Shown: positions 1-8,814 of the stretch, in pieces
Position numbering within the stretch: the stretch's first letter is position 1
How the letters are laid out: each line of letters begins with the position of its first letter
Source: Blastococcus sp. CT_GayMR16
Lineage (GTDB): Bacteria > Actinomycetota > Actinomycetes > Mycobacteriales > Geodermatophilaceae
DNA: 36,079 nt
NCBI RefSeq assembly: GCF_004570875.1
Contig: NZ_SPQK01000029.1
Coordinates: 1-36,079, forward strand
Direction of reading: 5' to 3'
Made by a program: the position numbers and the translations under genes
The notes under the pieces: model-generated
Told to the model about the DNA's origin: nothing
What the model saw: only the letters and a program-made list of their open reading frames with translations
The model's database searches: none

Positions 1-2
1 CC

Positions 3-245
3 TTCGTGGCCAACACGTTCGTGCCGCTGGAGACCTTTCCGTCGGTGCTGCGGCACTTCGCGGAATGGAACCCGGTGTCCTCGGTCGTGCAGGCGGCCCG
101 CAACCTGTTCGGCAACTCCTTCGGCGCTCCGGACGTGTGGTCGCTGCAGCACCCGGTGATCTACTCGGCGCTCTGGGGCGTGGCGATCTTGGCGGTCTTC
201 GTCCCGCTGTCGGTGCGCACCTACCGAAATACCGCCAGCCGCTGA
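3..245 (+). CDS. ABC-2 type transporter permease, C-terminal fragment (5' end outside window)
   Basis: The reading frame is open from the first bases of the window and ends at TGA 243-245, so only about the last 80 residues are visible. They contain a phrase typical of DrrB-like ABC-2 permeases (FVPLETFP, then NPVSSVVQAARNLFGN), followed by one hydrophobic segment near the end and a short basic tail. Such proteins form the membrane channel of drug or polysaccharide exporters and pair with an ATPase normally encoded just upstream, here outside the window. The GTG at 6 is internal, because the sequence before it continues the family match. The substrate cannot be told. A second, complete permease of this family lies at 16456-17214. 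Confidence 0.8.
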   Translation, partial: FVANTFVPLETFPSVLRHFAEWNPVSSVVQAARNLFGNSFGAPDVWSLQHPVIYSALWGVAILAVFVPLSVRTYRNTASR

Positions 246-338
246 CCGGCCCGTGCGACCGGCCGCCGACGCGCGGTCGGTCGCGCGTGTCGCTGCTCAC
301 CCGCCGCCCCGCGGCGCAGGAAGGGTCAGGGCTGCCCG

Positions 339-344
339 TAGGGT
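339..344 (+). promoter_or_regulatory. Putative -10 element, leaderless start of the SRPBCC gene
   Basis: TAGGGT fits the actinobacterial TAnnnT -10 consensus and is followed by exactly six bases and then ATG 351. No Shine-Dalgarno sequence precedes the ATG, so transcription probably begins at the start codon. No convincing -35 is visible. Confidence 0.4.
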
Positions 345-350
345 CCGCCC

Positions 351-842
351 ATGGCGAATGATCTTGCACCGGTCGACGTCGGCTTCCTCAACACCGCCCC
401 GAGCCGCACGACCAGGGAGTTCCGGGTCGCCGCCCCGCCGGCCGCGGTCTTCGACGCCCTCGCCCGTGACCCCGCGGGCTGGGGCCACTGGTTTCCGGGC
501 TTCTCCAAGAACGGCCGGTACCTGACGCCGGAGCCGCACGGCGTCGGGGCCCAGCGGGAGATGCACCTCGGCGGGCTTCCGCTGCTGGAGACGGTGATCG
601 CCTGGGACGAGTCGACCCGATGGGCGTTCCGCGTCGACCGCGCCACCATGCCCGGTGTCCGGGCGATGGCGGAGGACTACCGCATCGTTCCCGACGGCGA
701 CGGCAGCCTCGTGACGTGGACCGTGGCACTGGACGCGGCGGCGCCGATGAAGCTCGCCCTGGGGCCGGTCGCCGGAACCATGGTCCAGCGCGCGGGACGG
801 AAGCTGGAGCGCCGGTTGCAGGCGGCGGGCTCCAGCGACTGA
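351..842 (+). CDS. SRPBCC family protein (polyketide cyclase/dehydrase-like)
   Basis: A 163-residue soluble protein with the pattern of the START/Bet v1-like SRPBCC fold: an N-terminal strand plus AVFDALARDPAGWGHWFPG, the usual helix and WxxWxPG turn, then alternating strands ending in a long C-terminal helix (residues about 135-160). Members bind hydrophobic ligands in a deep pocket; some are cyclases, many have no known ligand. Nothing here identifies the ligand, and no biosynthetic genes lie beside it. The start is supported by TAGGGT six bases upstream rather than by a ribosome site. It is transcribed alone, 70 bases before the M3 peptidase gene. Confidence 0.8.
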   Translation: MANDLAPVDVGFLNTAPSRTTREFRVAAPPAAVFDALARDPAGWGHWFPGFSKNGRYLTPEPHGVGAQREMHLGGLPLLETVIAWDESTRWAFRVDRATMPGVRAMAEDYRIVPDGDGSLVTWTVALDAAAPMKLALGPVAGTMVQRAGRKLERRLQAAGSSD

Positions 843-912
843 GCAGTCGGGGGCCGGCCACCGGGGCGGACCGGCCACGGGCGGGCCGTCCGCTGGTGCA
901 GGATGGACGTCG

Positions 913-2976
913 ATGAGCGCCGCCGGTCCCGCCTCCGTGTCCGCTGACAACCCGCTGCGGGATCCCTCTCCGCTGCCGTTCGCGTTGCCGCCCTTCGACG
1001 ACATCAGCCCCGAGCACTGTCGCGAGGCGCTGCTGGCGGGGATGGCCGAGCAGCGGGCCGAGGTCGCTGCGATCGTCGCGTCCGCCGAGCCGCCGACCTT
1101 CGACGACACGGTCGTCGCGCTCGAGCGGTCGGGCCGGTTGCTGTCCCGGGCGGAGGCGGTGTTCGGCAACCTCGCCTCCTCGGTGTCCACGCCGCGGCTG
1201 CGGGAGATCGAGCGGGAGATCGCCCCGCTGGAGGCGGCGCACTCCGATGCGCTGCACCTCGACCCGGCGCTGTTCGCCCGCATCGACGCGCTGCACGCGG
1301 CGCGGCACGACTCCGGTCTGGACGACGAGTCGGTACGCCTGGTCGAGCGCTACCACCTCGATTTCGTCCTGGCCGGGGCGCAGCTCGACGACGCGGGGCG
1401 GGCACGGCTCACCGAGCTCAACCAGGAGCTCTCCACGCTGTCGACCTCGTTCGGGCAGAACCTGCAGCTGGCCAGCGAGGCTGCCGCCGTCCGGGTCACC
1501 GACGCGGCCGAGCTCGACGGGCTGGACGCCGAGGAGATCGCGGGAGCAGCCGCGGCCGCGGCCGACCGCGACCTCGACGGGTACCTGATCGCCCTGCTGC
1601 TGCCCACCGGCCAGCCGGTGCTCGCGAAGCTGCGCAACCGCGAGCTGCGTCGCCGGGTGTTCGAGGCATCGATCGCGCGTGCGTCCTCGGGTGAGCACGA
1701 CAACCGGCCGGTCGCGGTGCGGATCGCCCGGCTCCGGGCCGAGCGGGCCCGGCTGCTGGGCTTCGACACCCACGCCGACCTCGTGCTGGCCGACTCCACT
1801 GCGCGCACCACCGAGGCCGTCGACACGATGCTCGCCTCCATGGTCCCGGCGTCCGTGGCCAACGCCGAGGCCGAGGGCGCCGTGCTCGCCGAGGCGGCAG
1901 ACCGGTACGGCGTCGAGCTGGCCCCCTGGGACTGGGCGTTCTACAGCGAGCAGGTCCGCGCCGAGCGGTACGCCGTCGACACCACGGCGCTGCGGCCGTA
2001 CTTCGAGCTGGACCGGACCCTGGTGGACGGCGTCTTCCACGCGGCCGAACTGCTCTACGGCTACCGCTTCGCTGAGCGGCCCGACCTGCGGGGCTACCAC
2101 CCCGACGTCCGGGTGTGGGAGGTCAGCGACGCCGACGGTGTCGCGGTCGGTCTCTACCTCGGCGACTTCTTCGCCCGGGAGGGCAAGCGCGGCGGGGCGT
2201 GGATGAGCTCCTTCGTGCGGCAGTCGGCCCTGCTCGACGACCGGCCGGTCGTCGTCAACAACCTCAACGTGTCCCGCGCTGCCGACGGCCAGCCGACGCT
2301 GCTGACCCTCGACGAGGTGAACACGCTGTTCCACGAGTTCGGGCACGCCCTGCACGGACTGAGCTCTGCCGTCAGCTATCCGCGGTTCTCCGGCACCAGC
2401 GTGCCGCGCGACTTCGTGGAGTTCCCCAGCCAGGTCAACGAGATGTGGGCGCTGTGGCCGCAGGTGCTGGGCAACTACGCCCGGCACGTCGAGACCGGCG
2501 AGCCGCTGCCGTCGGCGATCGTCGAGGCCATCGACGCCGCGCAGTTGTGGGGCGAGGGCTTCGGCACCCTCGAGTACCTCGCTGCGACGCTGCTCGACCA
2601 GGCCTGGCACCGGATCGCCCCGGAGACCGAGATCGGTGACCCGATCGCGTTCGAGCGGCAGGCGCTCGAGGACGCCGGAGTCGCCTCCGACCTCGTGCCG
2701 CCGCGGTACCGGACCACCTACTTCCAGCACATCTTCGCGGGCGGCTACGCGGCGGGGTACTACTCCTACATCTGGTCGGAGGTTCTCGACGCCGACACCG
2801 TGGAGTGGTTCAAGGAGAACGGCGGGCTGCGTCGCGAGAACGGGGACGTGTTCCGCCGCCGGCTGCTCGCGGTCGGCGGCTCGGTGGACCCGCTGGAGGC
2901 GTTCCGGGCCGTCCGCGGCCGCGATGCCGACCCGGGCCCCCTGCTCCGCCGCCGAGGCCTCGCCCCCGCCGCCTGA
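913..2976 (+). CDS. M3 family metallopeptidase (oligopeptidase A / Dcp type)
   Basis: A 687-residue zinc peptidase, the normal length for the M3A (thimet oligopeptidase/Dcp) family. The catalytic HEFGH motif lies at residues 474-478 (H474, E475, H478), and the third zinc ligand should be the Glu in the downstream FVEFPSQVNE stretch. The N-terminal half is the helical lid typical of these enzymes, and the C-terminal stretch YFQHIFAGGYAAGYYSYIWSE-like (kept short here) carries the family substrate-binding tyrosines. No signal peptide is present, so it is predicted to be cytoplasmic and to degrade short peptides released by other proteases. The ATG at 913 has no clear ribosome site. The gene ends just before palindromic repeat copy 1 and converges with the RNHCP gene. 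Confidence 0.92.
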   Translation: MSAAGPASVSADNPLRDPSPLPFALPPFDDISPEHCREALLAGMAEQRAEVAAIVASAEPPTFDDTVVALERSGRLLSRAEAVFGNLASSVSTPRLREIEREIAPLEAAHSDALHLDPALFARIDALHAARHDSGLDDESVRLVERYHLDFVLAGAQLDDAGRARLTELNQELSTLSTSFGQNLQLASEAAAVRVTDAAELDGLDAEEIAGAAAAAADRDLDGYLIALLLPTGQPVLAKLRNRELRRRVFEASIARASSGEHDNRPVAVRIARLRAERARLLGFDTHADLVLADSTARTTEAVDTMLASMVPASVANAEAEGAVLAEAADRYGVELAPWDWAFYSEQVRAERYAVDTTALRPYFELDRTLVDGVFHAAELLYGYRFAERPDLRGYHPDVRVWEVSDADGVAVGLYLGDFFAREGKRGGAWMSSFVRQSALLDDRPVVVNNLNVSRAADGQPTLLTLDEVNTLFHEFGHALHGLSSAVSYPRFSGTSVPRDFVEFPSQVNEMWALWPQVLGNYARHVETGEPLPSAIVEAIDAAQLWGEGFGTLEYLAATLLDQAWHRIAPETEIGDPIAFERQALEDAGVASDLVPPRYRTTYFQHIFAGGYAAGYYSYIWSEVLDADTVEWFKENGGLRRENGDVFRRRLLAVGGSVDPLEAFRAVRGRDADPGPLLRRRGLAPAA

Positions 2977-2980
2977 CCCC

Positions 2981-3052
2981 GCCTCTTGCGGTCTTCCCTG
3001 CGCTCTTGCGGCGTTGCATCGCCGCAAGAGGGCGGGCAACACCGCAAGCGCC
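2981..3052. repeat. Palindromic intergenic repeat, copy 1
   Basis: A 72-base imperfect palindrome between two convergent genes. Its inner stem is 11 bp (3003-3013 with 3020-3030) around a six-base loop, and an outer imperfect stem pairs 2981-3002 with 3031-3052. The left arm has two CTCTTGCGG words 20 bases apart (2983 and 3003). The same architecture recurs at 18793-18870 and, degraded, at 19881-19943. It may also act as a bidirectional terminator for the flanking genes. Confidence 0.75.
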
Positions 3053-3061
3053 GCAGCGCCG

Positions 3062-3382
3062 TCACAACCAGGGGAGCTGCAGCACCAGGTCGAGGTCGTC
3101 GGGGCTGTCGCCGTCGCGGACCAGGCGGTTGGGCTGCTGGTGCCCGCAGGCGGTGCAGCGGTGCACCACCTGCCAGCCCTTGCCCGACTTCTCGACGAGC
3201 CCGATCGGCTCCATTGGCTGCCGGCACTCGCTCGCCCGGTCGCCCGGCAGGTCGTCGACGTGCAGGGACCACAGGCAGTACGGGCAGTGGTTGCGGTAGT
3301 GCCCGTCGGTGTTGGCCGGCACGGGCGCCGCGCAGTGGACGCAGGCGAAGCCGGTGTTCTCCGCCCGCCGGGAGCGGCTCAC
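3062..3382 (-). CDS. RNHCP domain zinc-ribbon protein
   Basis: A 106-residue protein with the exact RNHCPYC signature and SLHVDD, the hallmark of the RNHCP domain family. Cysteine pairs FACVHC, HCPYC and CTAC suggest one or two zinc ribbons. The family is small, widespread in actinobacteria and firmicutes and has no established function; a nucleic-acid-binding role is only a guess from the fold type. It follows greA with an 8-base gap on the same strand, so the two are probably co-transcribed. Its 3' end abuts palindromic repeat copy 1. Confidence 0.85.
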   Translation of the reverse strand: MSRSRRAENTGFACVHCAAPVPANTDGHYRNHCPYCLWSLHVDDLPGDRASECRQPMEPIGLVEKSGKGWQVVHRCTACGHQQPNRLVRDGDSPDDLDLVLQLPWL

Positions 3383-3390
3383 GCGCGCCG

Positions 3391-3894
3391 TCAGGGGACG
3401 AACGGCTCGATGCCGACGACCTCGACGCTGATGTCGCGGCCGTTGGGGGCCTGGTAGGTCACCGTGGCGCCCGGCTTCGCGCCCATGATGGCCGAGCCCA
3501 GGGCGGACTCCGGTGAGTAGACGGTCAGACCCGTGCTCCCGGCGATCTCCCGGGACCCGAGGAGGAACTTCTCCGTGTCGTCGTCACCGGCGAACTTGAC
3601 GGTGATGACGGTGCCCGTGGCGGCGTTGGTGACCTCGGTGGGCGCCTCGCCGACCGTCGCCTTGCGCAGCAGGTCGATGAGCTGACGGATGCGGGCCTCC
3701 TGCTTGCCCTGCTCGTCCTTCGCCGCGTGGTAGCCGCCGTTCTCCTTGAGGTCGCCCTCCTCGCGGCGGGCGTTGATCTCCGCTGACATCGCCGCGCGGC
3801 CGGCCACCAACTGGTCGAGCTCGGCCTTCAGCCGGTCGTGGGCTTCCTGGGTCAGCCAGATGCCCTGGGACTGCTCGTCAGTGGGGGTGGGCAC
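3391..3894 (-). CDS. greA: Transcription elongation factor GreA
   Basis: A 167-residue GreA/GreB family protein. The N-terminal coiled coil (about residues 13-85) carries the tip sequence DLKENGGYHAAKDEQ, whose acidic residues D48 and E51 correspond to the pair that enters the RNA polymerase secondary channel and positions magnesium for transcript cleavage. The C-terminal FKBP-like domain follows (about 90-167). It rescues backtracked polymerase. The GTG start has an AGGAG site nine bases upstream (3904-3908). Divergent to mca and just upstream of the RNHCP gene; a greA-mca pairing is also found in mycobacteria. A strong palindrome sits in its presumed 5' leader. Confidence 0.95.
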   Translation of the reverse strand: MPTPTDEQSQGIWLTQEAHDRLKAELDQLVAGRAAMSAEINARREEGDLKENGGYHAAKDEQGKQEARIRQLIDLLRKATVGEAPTEVTNAATGTVITVKFAGDDDTEKFLLGSREIAGSTGLTVYSPESALGSAIMGAKPGATVTYQAPNGRDISVEVVGIEPFVP

Positions 3895-3919
3895 GTGGGG
3901 GTACTCCTGAGATTCGGTG

Positions 3920-3945
3920 GGCCCGTCCCCGATCGGGGACGGGCC
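3920..3945. promoter_or_regulatory. Perfect 26-bp palindrome in the greA leader
   Basis: A perfect 26-base inverted repeat centred on GATC, with arms ending in GTCCCC and GGGGAC. It lies 25 bases upstream of the greA start codon and between the ribosome site and a possible -10 (3961-3966). In RNA it would form a very stable hairpin near the 5' end. It could be a protein operator or a leader attenuator; no run of U follows it. Confidence 0.6.
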
Positions 3946-3960
3946 GTGGTCGATCCGGCC

Positions 3961-3966
3961 AAGCTA
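3961..3966 (-). promoter_or_regulatory. Possible -10 element of greA
   Basis: On the minus strand this reads TAGCTT, matching TAnnnT. It would place the transcript start near 3954, giving a leader of about 60 bases that contains the 26-bp palindrome. No good -35 is seen at the right distance, so this is tentative. Confidence 0.3.
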
Positions 3967-4145
3967 ACACCGGGCTCGGCGGCCGTGCACGGACGCAGTG
4001 CACCGGTGCGACGCCCGGGCCCCGGAGATCCGAAACCGTACCGGACCGCCAGTGACCGGAAGCACATTTCCCCCGCCGGGGTCGCTGAACTGGGTGTTCC
4101 TCCGCACTCTGCCGGGGCGTCTGCCGTCGACGGCGCCCGGCGGGG

Positions 4146-4151
4146 GACAAT
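4146..4151 (+). promoter_or_regulatory. Putative -10 element, leaderless start of mca
   Basis: GACAAT is followed by six bases and GTG 4158. No ribosome site is present between them, which favours a leaderless transcript. Confidence 0.4.
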
Positions 4152-4157
4152 GGCCGG

Positions 4158-5045
4158 GTGACCGAACCCGACCAGTTGCGGCTGCTCGCCGTCCACGCAC
4201 ATCCGGACGACGAGTCGAGCAAGGGCGCCGCGACGATGGCGAAGTACGTGGCCGAGGGCGCCCGGGTCCTGGTGGCGACCTGTACCGGCGGCGAACGAGG
4301 CTCGGTGCTCAACCCGGCGCTGGACCGTCCTGAGGTCTGGGAGCGGCTGCCGCAGATCCGGGTCGAGGAGATGAACCGCGCCCGCGAGATCCTCGGCGTC
4401 GAGCAGGAGTTCCTCGGGTTCGTCGACTCCGGGCTCCCCGAGGGCGATCCGCTGCCGCCGCTGCCCGACGGCTGCTTCGCCCTGGTTCCTCTCGAGGAGG
4501 CGGCCGCACCGCTGGTCGCGCTGATCCGGCGGTTCAAGCCGCAGGTGATCACCACCTACGACGAGCGCGGCGGATACCCGCACCCCGACCACATCAAGAC
4601 CCACGAGATCTCGATGTACGCGTTCGAGGCCGCCGGCGATCCCGACCGCTACCCCGACCTCGGTGAGCCGTGGCAGCCGAGCAAGCTCTACTACCACATG
4701 AGCTTCACGCTGCCGCGCACGAAGGCGCTGCACGAGGCCATCCTCGCCACCGGCGCGGAGTCGCCGTACACGGAGTGGCTGGCCAACTGGGACCCCGCGC
4801 ACGACATCTCCCACCGGGTCACCACCCGGGTGCCCTGCGGCGAGTACTTCCCGGTCCGGGACGCCGCCCTGATCGCGCACGCCACCCAGATCGACCCCGA
4901 CGGCCGGTGGTTCGCCTGCCCGATCGACACCCAGAAGCAGGTGTGGCCGACCGAGGACTACGAACTCGTCCGGTCGCTGGTGGACTCGCCCACACCCGAG
5001 GACGATCTGTTCGCAGGCATCCGCAGCGAGGTGAGCGTCCGATGA
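4158..5045 (+). CDS. mca: Mycothiol S-conjugate amidase Mca
   Basis: A 295-residue LmbE-type zinc amidase. The AHPDDE motif (H15, D17, D18) and the second zinc motif HPDH (142-145) are intact. The segments SSKGAATMAKY, TGGERGS and FVDSGLPEGDPLPPLP match Mca rather than the shorter-motif deacetylase MshB. Mca cleaves mycothiol conjugates of electrophiles and antibiotics to give a mercapturic acid, which is exported, plus GlcN-Ins, which is reused for mycothiol synthesis; it acts in the cytoplasm. It marks the host as a mycothiol-producing actinobacterium. The stop overlaps the next gene by ATGA. The GTG start is set by the family N-terminus and the -10 element at 4146. Confidence 0.93.
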   Translation: MTEPDQLRLLAVHAHPDDESSKGAATMAKYVAEGARVLVATCTGGERGSVLNPALDRPEVWERLPQIRVEEMNRAREILGVEQEFLGFVDSGLPEGDPLPPLPDGCFALVPLEEAAAPLVALIRRFKPQVITTYDERGGYPHPDHIKTHEISMYAFEAAGDPDRYPDLGEPWQPSKLYYHMSFTLPRTKALHEAILATGAESPYTEWLANWDPAHDISHRVTTRVPCGEYFPVRDAALIAHATQIDPDGRWFACPIDTQKQVWPTEDYELVRSLVDSPTPEDDLFAGIRSEVSVR

Positions 5046-5380
5046 CCGGTCCGATGTCGTCCGTCGTCGTCCTCGCCGCGGCCGGGGAGCAGCTCCCCGA
5101 GGACGTCGGCAAGTCCGGCCCGCTGGGTCTGCTGCTCACGCTGCTGCTGCTGATCGCGGTGATCTTCCTGGTCCGGTCGATGAGCAAGCACCTCAAGCGG
5201 GTGCCGCCCAGCTTCGAGGCGCCGGACCCGCGGGACGTGGTCCCCGACACCCCGGCCGAGCTGATGGAGCAGGACCCGCCGAAGAGCGACGAGCTGCTCG
5301 ACACCCTCCGGCGTGCACCGCTGGCCATCGAGCCACCCCGCTCCGACGACGACCGGCCGGACCGCCCCTCCCGGGACTGA
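5042..5380 (+). CDS. Small single-pass membrane protein coupled to mca
   Basis: A 112-residue protein whose ATG overlaps the mca stop (ATGA), so translation is probably coupled. A hydrophobic helix at about residues 27-45 (LGLLLTLLLLIAVIFLVRSM) is followed by a basic edge and a proline- and acid-rich cytoplasmic tail. A small membrane protein directly after mca also occurs in mycobacteria (Rv1083, from memory). Its function is unknown, and a role in mycothiol detoxification is suggested only by this conserved position. Confidence 0.75.
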   Translation: MTGPMSSVVVLAAAGEQLPEDVGKSGPLGLLLTLLLLIAVIFLVRSMSKHLKRVPPSFEAPDPRDVVPDTPAELMEQDPPKSDELLDTLRRAPLAIEPPRSDDDRPDRPSRD

Positions 5381-5401
5381 TCCGGCCGGCCGCCGCACGG
5401 G

Positions 5402-5956
5402 TTACCAGCGGTGGGCGACGTCGACGACGACCCGGACGCCGCTCGCCGATCCCGGGATGCCCGTCATCGTGAGCACCCGGAACGGCAGCAGGGCCCGCAC
5501 GCCGAGGCCGACGCTGGTCAGGCCCTCGAACGAGCCGGCCCAGGCCACCTGGCGGAACGTGGTGAAGCCGGAGACGTTCGTCAGCGCGCCCCGGTTCGCC
5601 GGCGTGGAGAACCGGTCGTTCGCGCCGACGACGATCTGCAGGAAGGCGCCGCCGCCGAGCGCGACCGGTTCGCCACTCGGGTCCATGGTCACCTCGTCGA
5701 CGTACTCGACGCGCCAGGAGCTCAGCGCGCTGCGGCCGCGGATGTCGAGGACCAGTCGGTCGTAGCAGGTGTGGCGTCCTGCTCGCACGTTGGTGAGGGC
5801 CGTGCCGGCGGCGGGATCGAGCCGCCCACCCTGCTCGGCGGTCGAACCCCAGGTGATGCCGCAGTACGGGGCGGCAGCCTGGGCGGGGACGGCGAGGGCG
5901 ATCGCGGTGAACGACGCCGCGAGGAGAACGAGAAGGCGGATCGGGGTTCGGGTCAT
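5402..5956 (-). CDS. Secreted AMIN-like domain protein
   Basis: A 184-residue exported protein. The start at 5956 is chosen because AGGAGG lies six bases upstream (5963-5968) and a clean signal peptide begins there (MTRTPIRLLVLLAASFTAIA, cleavage near AQAA). A longer in-frame start at 5998 would bury the signal peptide. The mature part, with YDRLVLDIRG, a YVDEV segment and FRVLTM followed by RVVVDV at the end, resembles the AMIN-like beta domain of actinobacterial secreted proteins, which is thought to bind cell-wall material. Two cysteines (in PYCG and HTCYD) may form a disulfide. It converges with the mca operon, with a 21-base gap. Confidence 0.75.
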   Translation of the reverse strand: MTRTPIRLLVLLAASFTAIALAVPAQAAAPYCGITWGSTAEQGGRLDPAAGTALTNVRAGRHTCYDRLVLDIRGRSALSSWRVEYVDEVTMDPSGEPVALGGGAFLQIVVGANDRFSTPANRGALTNVSGFTTFRQVAWAGSFEGLTSVGLGVRALLPFRVLTMTGIPGSASGVRVVVDVAHRW

Positions 5957-6198
5957 GACGAGCCTCCTGGCAGGTGCGCCACCATCGTTGGTAGGCACTC
6001 GTCAGGGTCCGCCGACACGCGCACTAGCACTATGGGCAGCAAATGACACGTAGGAACGAACATCGGGCGTGCCGCCTGGCGTGACCTGACGAACAATCGG
6101 GTTGCCGGTTGCCGACCGCAACGTCATTCATCGACAGGCATCGCAGCGATCGCGGGGCGTGACGACAGGCGCCCCGAGAGGGAAGCGCGGCGATCGGG

Positions 6199-6204
6199 CA
6201 CGAT
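6199..6204 (+). promoter_or_regulatory. Putative -10 element, leaderless start of psiE
   Basis: CACGAT is followed by six bases and ATG 6211, with no ribosome site between. It deviates from TAnnnT at the first base, but spacing and context match other genes in this window. Confidence 0.3.
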
Positions 6205-6210
6205 CACCCG

Positions 6211-6741
6211 ATGGCCCGGAACCGCACAGCCCCCGAGAAGGACGGTTCCCCGGCCGGGATCGGCCGGGTCGGCACCCGCCTGCTCGAGTGGGCCGAGAAC
6301 GTCGTCTACGCCGGGATCGCGACGTTCCTGGTCGGTACCGCGCTCGTCTGCCTGGTGCTCGCGGGCAAGACCTCGTGGGGGCTCGTCTCGGACTTCAGTG
6401 AACAGCCGATCCTGGATCTCCTCGACATCCTGCTGCTCGTCTTCATCGTCGTCGAGCTGCTGTTCGCCGTCCGGTCGACGGTGGAGAAGCGAGAACTGCT
6501 GGCCGAGCCGTTCCTCCTGGTCGGCATCATCGCCTCGATCAAGGAGATCGTCGTGCTCTCCGTGGAGGCGGCGAAGGAGGTGGGCAACGGTGCCGAATTC
6601 CGCGACCGGATGACCGAGATCGCGGTGCTCGGCGTCCTGGTGCTGCTCCTCGGAGTGACCTCGTTCCTGCTCCGGCGCAAGGAGCGCGAACCCGACGAGG
6701 GGGAGAACTCGCCGCCCGCACCCGAGCGGCAGGTGGACTGA
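6211..6741 (+). CDS. psiE: PsiE family membrane protein
   Basis: A 176-residue protein with four hydrophobic segments (about residues 27-52, 67-87, 92-112 and 130-150). The order and the motifs [10 protein letters not shown] and [17 protein letters not shown] are those of the phosphate-starvation-inducible PsiE family. PsiE is an inner-membrane protein of unknown mechanism; in E. coli it is induced by phosphate starvation, which cannot be assumed here. N- and C-terminal tails are charged and cytoplasmic. It is 17 bases upstream of the DUF255 gene, so the two may be one operon. Confidence 0.8.
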   Translation: MARNRTAPEKDGSPAGIGRVGTRLLEWAENVVYAGIATFLVGTALVCLVLAGKTSWGLVSDFSEQPILDLLDILLLVFIVVELLFAVRSTVEKRELLAEPFLLVGIIASIKEIVVLSVEAAKEVGNGAEFRDRMTEIAVLGVLVLLLGVTSFLLRRKEREPDEGENSPPAPERQVD

Positions 6742-6758
6742 CGGGGTACGCAGGAGGC

Positions 6759-8756
6759 GTGCCGAACCGCCTGTCCACTGCCACCAGCCCGTACCTGCTC
6801 CAGCACGCCGACAACCCGGTCGACTGGCGCGAGTGGGGCGCCGACGCGTTCGCCGAGGCGCGCGAACGCGACGTCCCGGTGCTGGTCTCGGTCGGCTACG
6901 CCGCCTGTCACTGGTGCCACGTGATGGCCCACGAGTCCTTCGAGGACGCAGCGACGGCGGCGCAGATGAACGAGAGCTTCGTCTGCGTGAAGGTCGACCG
7001 CGAGGAGCGGCCCGACGTCGACAGCGTCTACATGACCGCGACCCAGGCGATGACGGGGCACGGCGGCTGGCCGATGACGGTCTTCACGACCCCCGACGGC
7101 AGGCCGTTCTACTGCGGGACCTACTTCCCGCCGCGGCCCGCGCACGGCATGCCGGCGTTCCGGCAGGTGCTGGCCGCCGTCGCCGAGGCATGGACCGAGC
7201 GCCGGGACGACCTGGAGGCGGCCGGCACGAAGATCGTCGGCGCGATCTCGGCCCGGCTCGACCTGGGGGAACCCGCCCCGCTGACGGCCGACGTGCTCGA
7301 TGCCGCCGTCGCGAGCGTGGCGACGACCTTCGACGAGGACTCGGCCGGCTTCGGCGGCGCCCCGAAGTTCCCGCCGTCGATGCTGCTGGAGTTCCTGCTG
7401 CGCAACCACGCCCGCACCGGGGACGGCGAGGCGCTGCGCACGGCCCGCGCGACCCTGGAGGCGATGGCACGTGGGGGCATCTACGACCAGCTGGCGGGTG
7501 GCTTCGCCCGGTACTCCGTCGATGCGCAGTGGGTCGTGCCGCACTTCGAGAAGATGCTCTACGACAACGCCTTGTTGCTGCGGGTGTACCTGCACCTGTG
7601 GCGCGCCACGGGCGAGGACTGGGCGCGCAGGGTCGCCGACGAGACCGCCGCCTTCCTGGTCCGCGACCTCGGCACTCCCGAGGGCGGCTTCGCCTCGGCA
7701 CTGGACGCCGACACCGACGGCGTCGAGGGCCTCACCTACGTCTGGACGCCCGACGAGCTGATCGAGGCCCTCGGCCCCGCCGACGGGCGCTGGGCGGCCG
7801 AGCAGTTCGAGGTGACCGACCAGGGCACCTTCGAGCACGGTGCGTCGACGTTGCAGCGACCGTACGAATGCGACGACGTGGCCCGGCTGGACGACGTCCG
7901 GCGGCGGTTGCTGACCGCCCGGGCGCAGCGGCCGCAACCGGGGCGCGACGACAAGGTCGTCACCGCCTGGAACGGCCTCGCGATCGCGGCCCTGGCCGAG
8001 CACGGCGTCCTCACCGGCGACGAGGAGTCGGTGGCGGCCGCCCGGCGGGCTGCCGAGCTCATCGCCTCGACGCACTGGACCGAGGGCCGGCTGCGGCGAG
8101 CCTCCCGGGACGGCGTGGCCGGACGGCATGCGGGTGTCCTCGAGGACTACGGCGATCTGGCGGAGGGACTACTGGCCCTGCACCAGGCCACCGCTGAGGG
8201 GCGGTGGCTGGAGCTCGCCGGCGACCTGCTGGACGTCGTCGCCGAGCAGTTCATCGACGCCGAGGGGTGGCACGACACGGCCGGGGACGCCGAGACGCTG
8301 GTGCACCGCCCCTTCGATCCGGGCGACGGCCCGACACCAGCGGGGGTCGCCGCCGCCGCTGGAGCAGCCGTCACCTACGGCGCCCTGGCCGGGTCGCCGC
8401 GGCATCGAGAACTGGGCGAGGCGGCCCTGGCCTCTCTCGCGCGGCTCGTGACGCAGGCACCCCGGGCGGCCGGCTGGGCAGCGGCCGTGGGGGAGGCGCT
8501 GCTCGCCGGCCCGCTGGAGGTTGCGGTGAGCGGTCCGGCCGGGCCCGAACGGGACGCGCTCGCGGCCGCGGCCCGCAGATCGACGAGCCCCGGCGCCGTC
8601 GTCGTGGTGGGCGAGCCGGACGCGCTCGGGGTGCCCCTCCTGGCCGATCGGCCCCTGCTCGGGAGGCGGCCCGCGGCCTACGTCTGTCGAGGATTCGTGT
8701 GCTCGGCCCCCGTGAGCGACGTGTCCGCTCTGAGCGCAGCGATGAGACCTTCCTGA
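6759..8756 (+). CDS. DUF255 thioredoxin-fold protein (YyaL/SPATA20 family)
   Basis: A 665-residue protein of normal family length. The N-terminal thioredoxin-like domain (residues 1 to about 165) holds the family motif CHWCHVM at 50-56, where the two cysteines flank HW rather than the usual GP. A large six-hairpin-like alpha-barrel domain follows (about 180-520), similar to N-acylglucosamine epimerase folds, then a C-terminal region. The family is widespread, including M. tuberculosis Rv1084, but its reaction is not known. The GTG start encodes MPNRL, the conserved N-terminus. An AGGAGG sits only one base before it, too close for normal initiation, while TACGCA lies six bases upstream. Confidence 0.9.
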   Translation: MPNRLSTATSPYLLQHADNPVDWREWGADAFAEARERDVPVLVSVGYAACHWCHVMAHESFEDAATAAQMNESFVCVKVDREERPDVDSVYMTATQAMTGHGGWPMTVFTTPDGRPFYCGTYFPPRPAHGMPAFRQVLAAVAEAWTERRDDLEAAGTKIVGAISARLDLGEPAPLTADVLDAAVASVATTFDEDSAGFGGAPKFPPSMLLEFLLRNHARTGDGEALRTARATLEAMARGGIYDQLAGGFARYSVDAQWVVPHFEKMLYDNALLLRVYLHLWRATGEDWARRVADETAAFLVRDLGTPEGGFASALDADTDGVEGLTYVWTPDELIEALGPADGRWAAEQFEVTDQGTFEHGASTLQRPYECDDVARLDDVRRRLLTARAQRPQPGRDDKVVTAWNGLAIAALAEHGVLTGDEESVAAARRAAELIASTHWTEGRLRRASRDGVAGRHAGVLEDYGDLAEGLLALHQATAEGRWLELAGDLLDVVAEQFIDAEGWHDTAGDAETLVHRPFDPGDGPTPAGVAAAAGAAVTYGALAGSPRHRELGEAALASLARLVTQAPRAAGWAAAVGEALLAGPLEVAVSGPAGPERDALAAAARRSTSPGAVVVVGEPDALGVPLLADRPLLGRRPAAYVCRGFVCSAPVSDVSALSAAMRPS

Positions 8757-8771
8757 GCCGACGGATCAGAA

Positions 8772-8790
8772 TTACCGTGTAAGCGTGTAA
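8772..8790. promoter_or_regulatory. Direct/inverted GTAA repeats upstream of the RHH-like gene
   Basis: The heptamer CGTGTAA occurs twice in tandem with an 8-base period (8776-8782, 8784-8790), and TTAC at 8772-8775 makes an inverted repeat with the first GTAA. It is the only AT-richer spot in the gap, 25 bases before ATG 8815. It may be a promoter/operator. Confidence 0.45.
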
Positions 8791-8814
8791 TCAACGCTGA
8801 CCCGGGAGGTCACC

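Noticed and set aside
388-3042. An 884-codon open frame on the minus strand opposite the SRPBCC and M3 peptidase genes
   Set aside because: It is a shadow of high third-position GC in the genes on the other strand and matches no family.
3391-3894. Considered GreB or a stand-alone Rnk instead of GreA
   Set aside because: The length, tip sequence DLKENGGYHAAK and neighbourhood with mca fit GreA; actinobacteria usually lack GreB.
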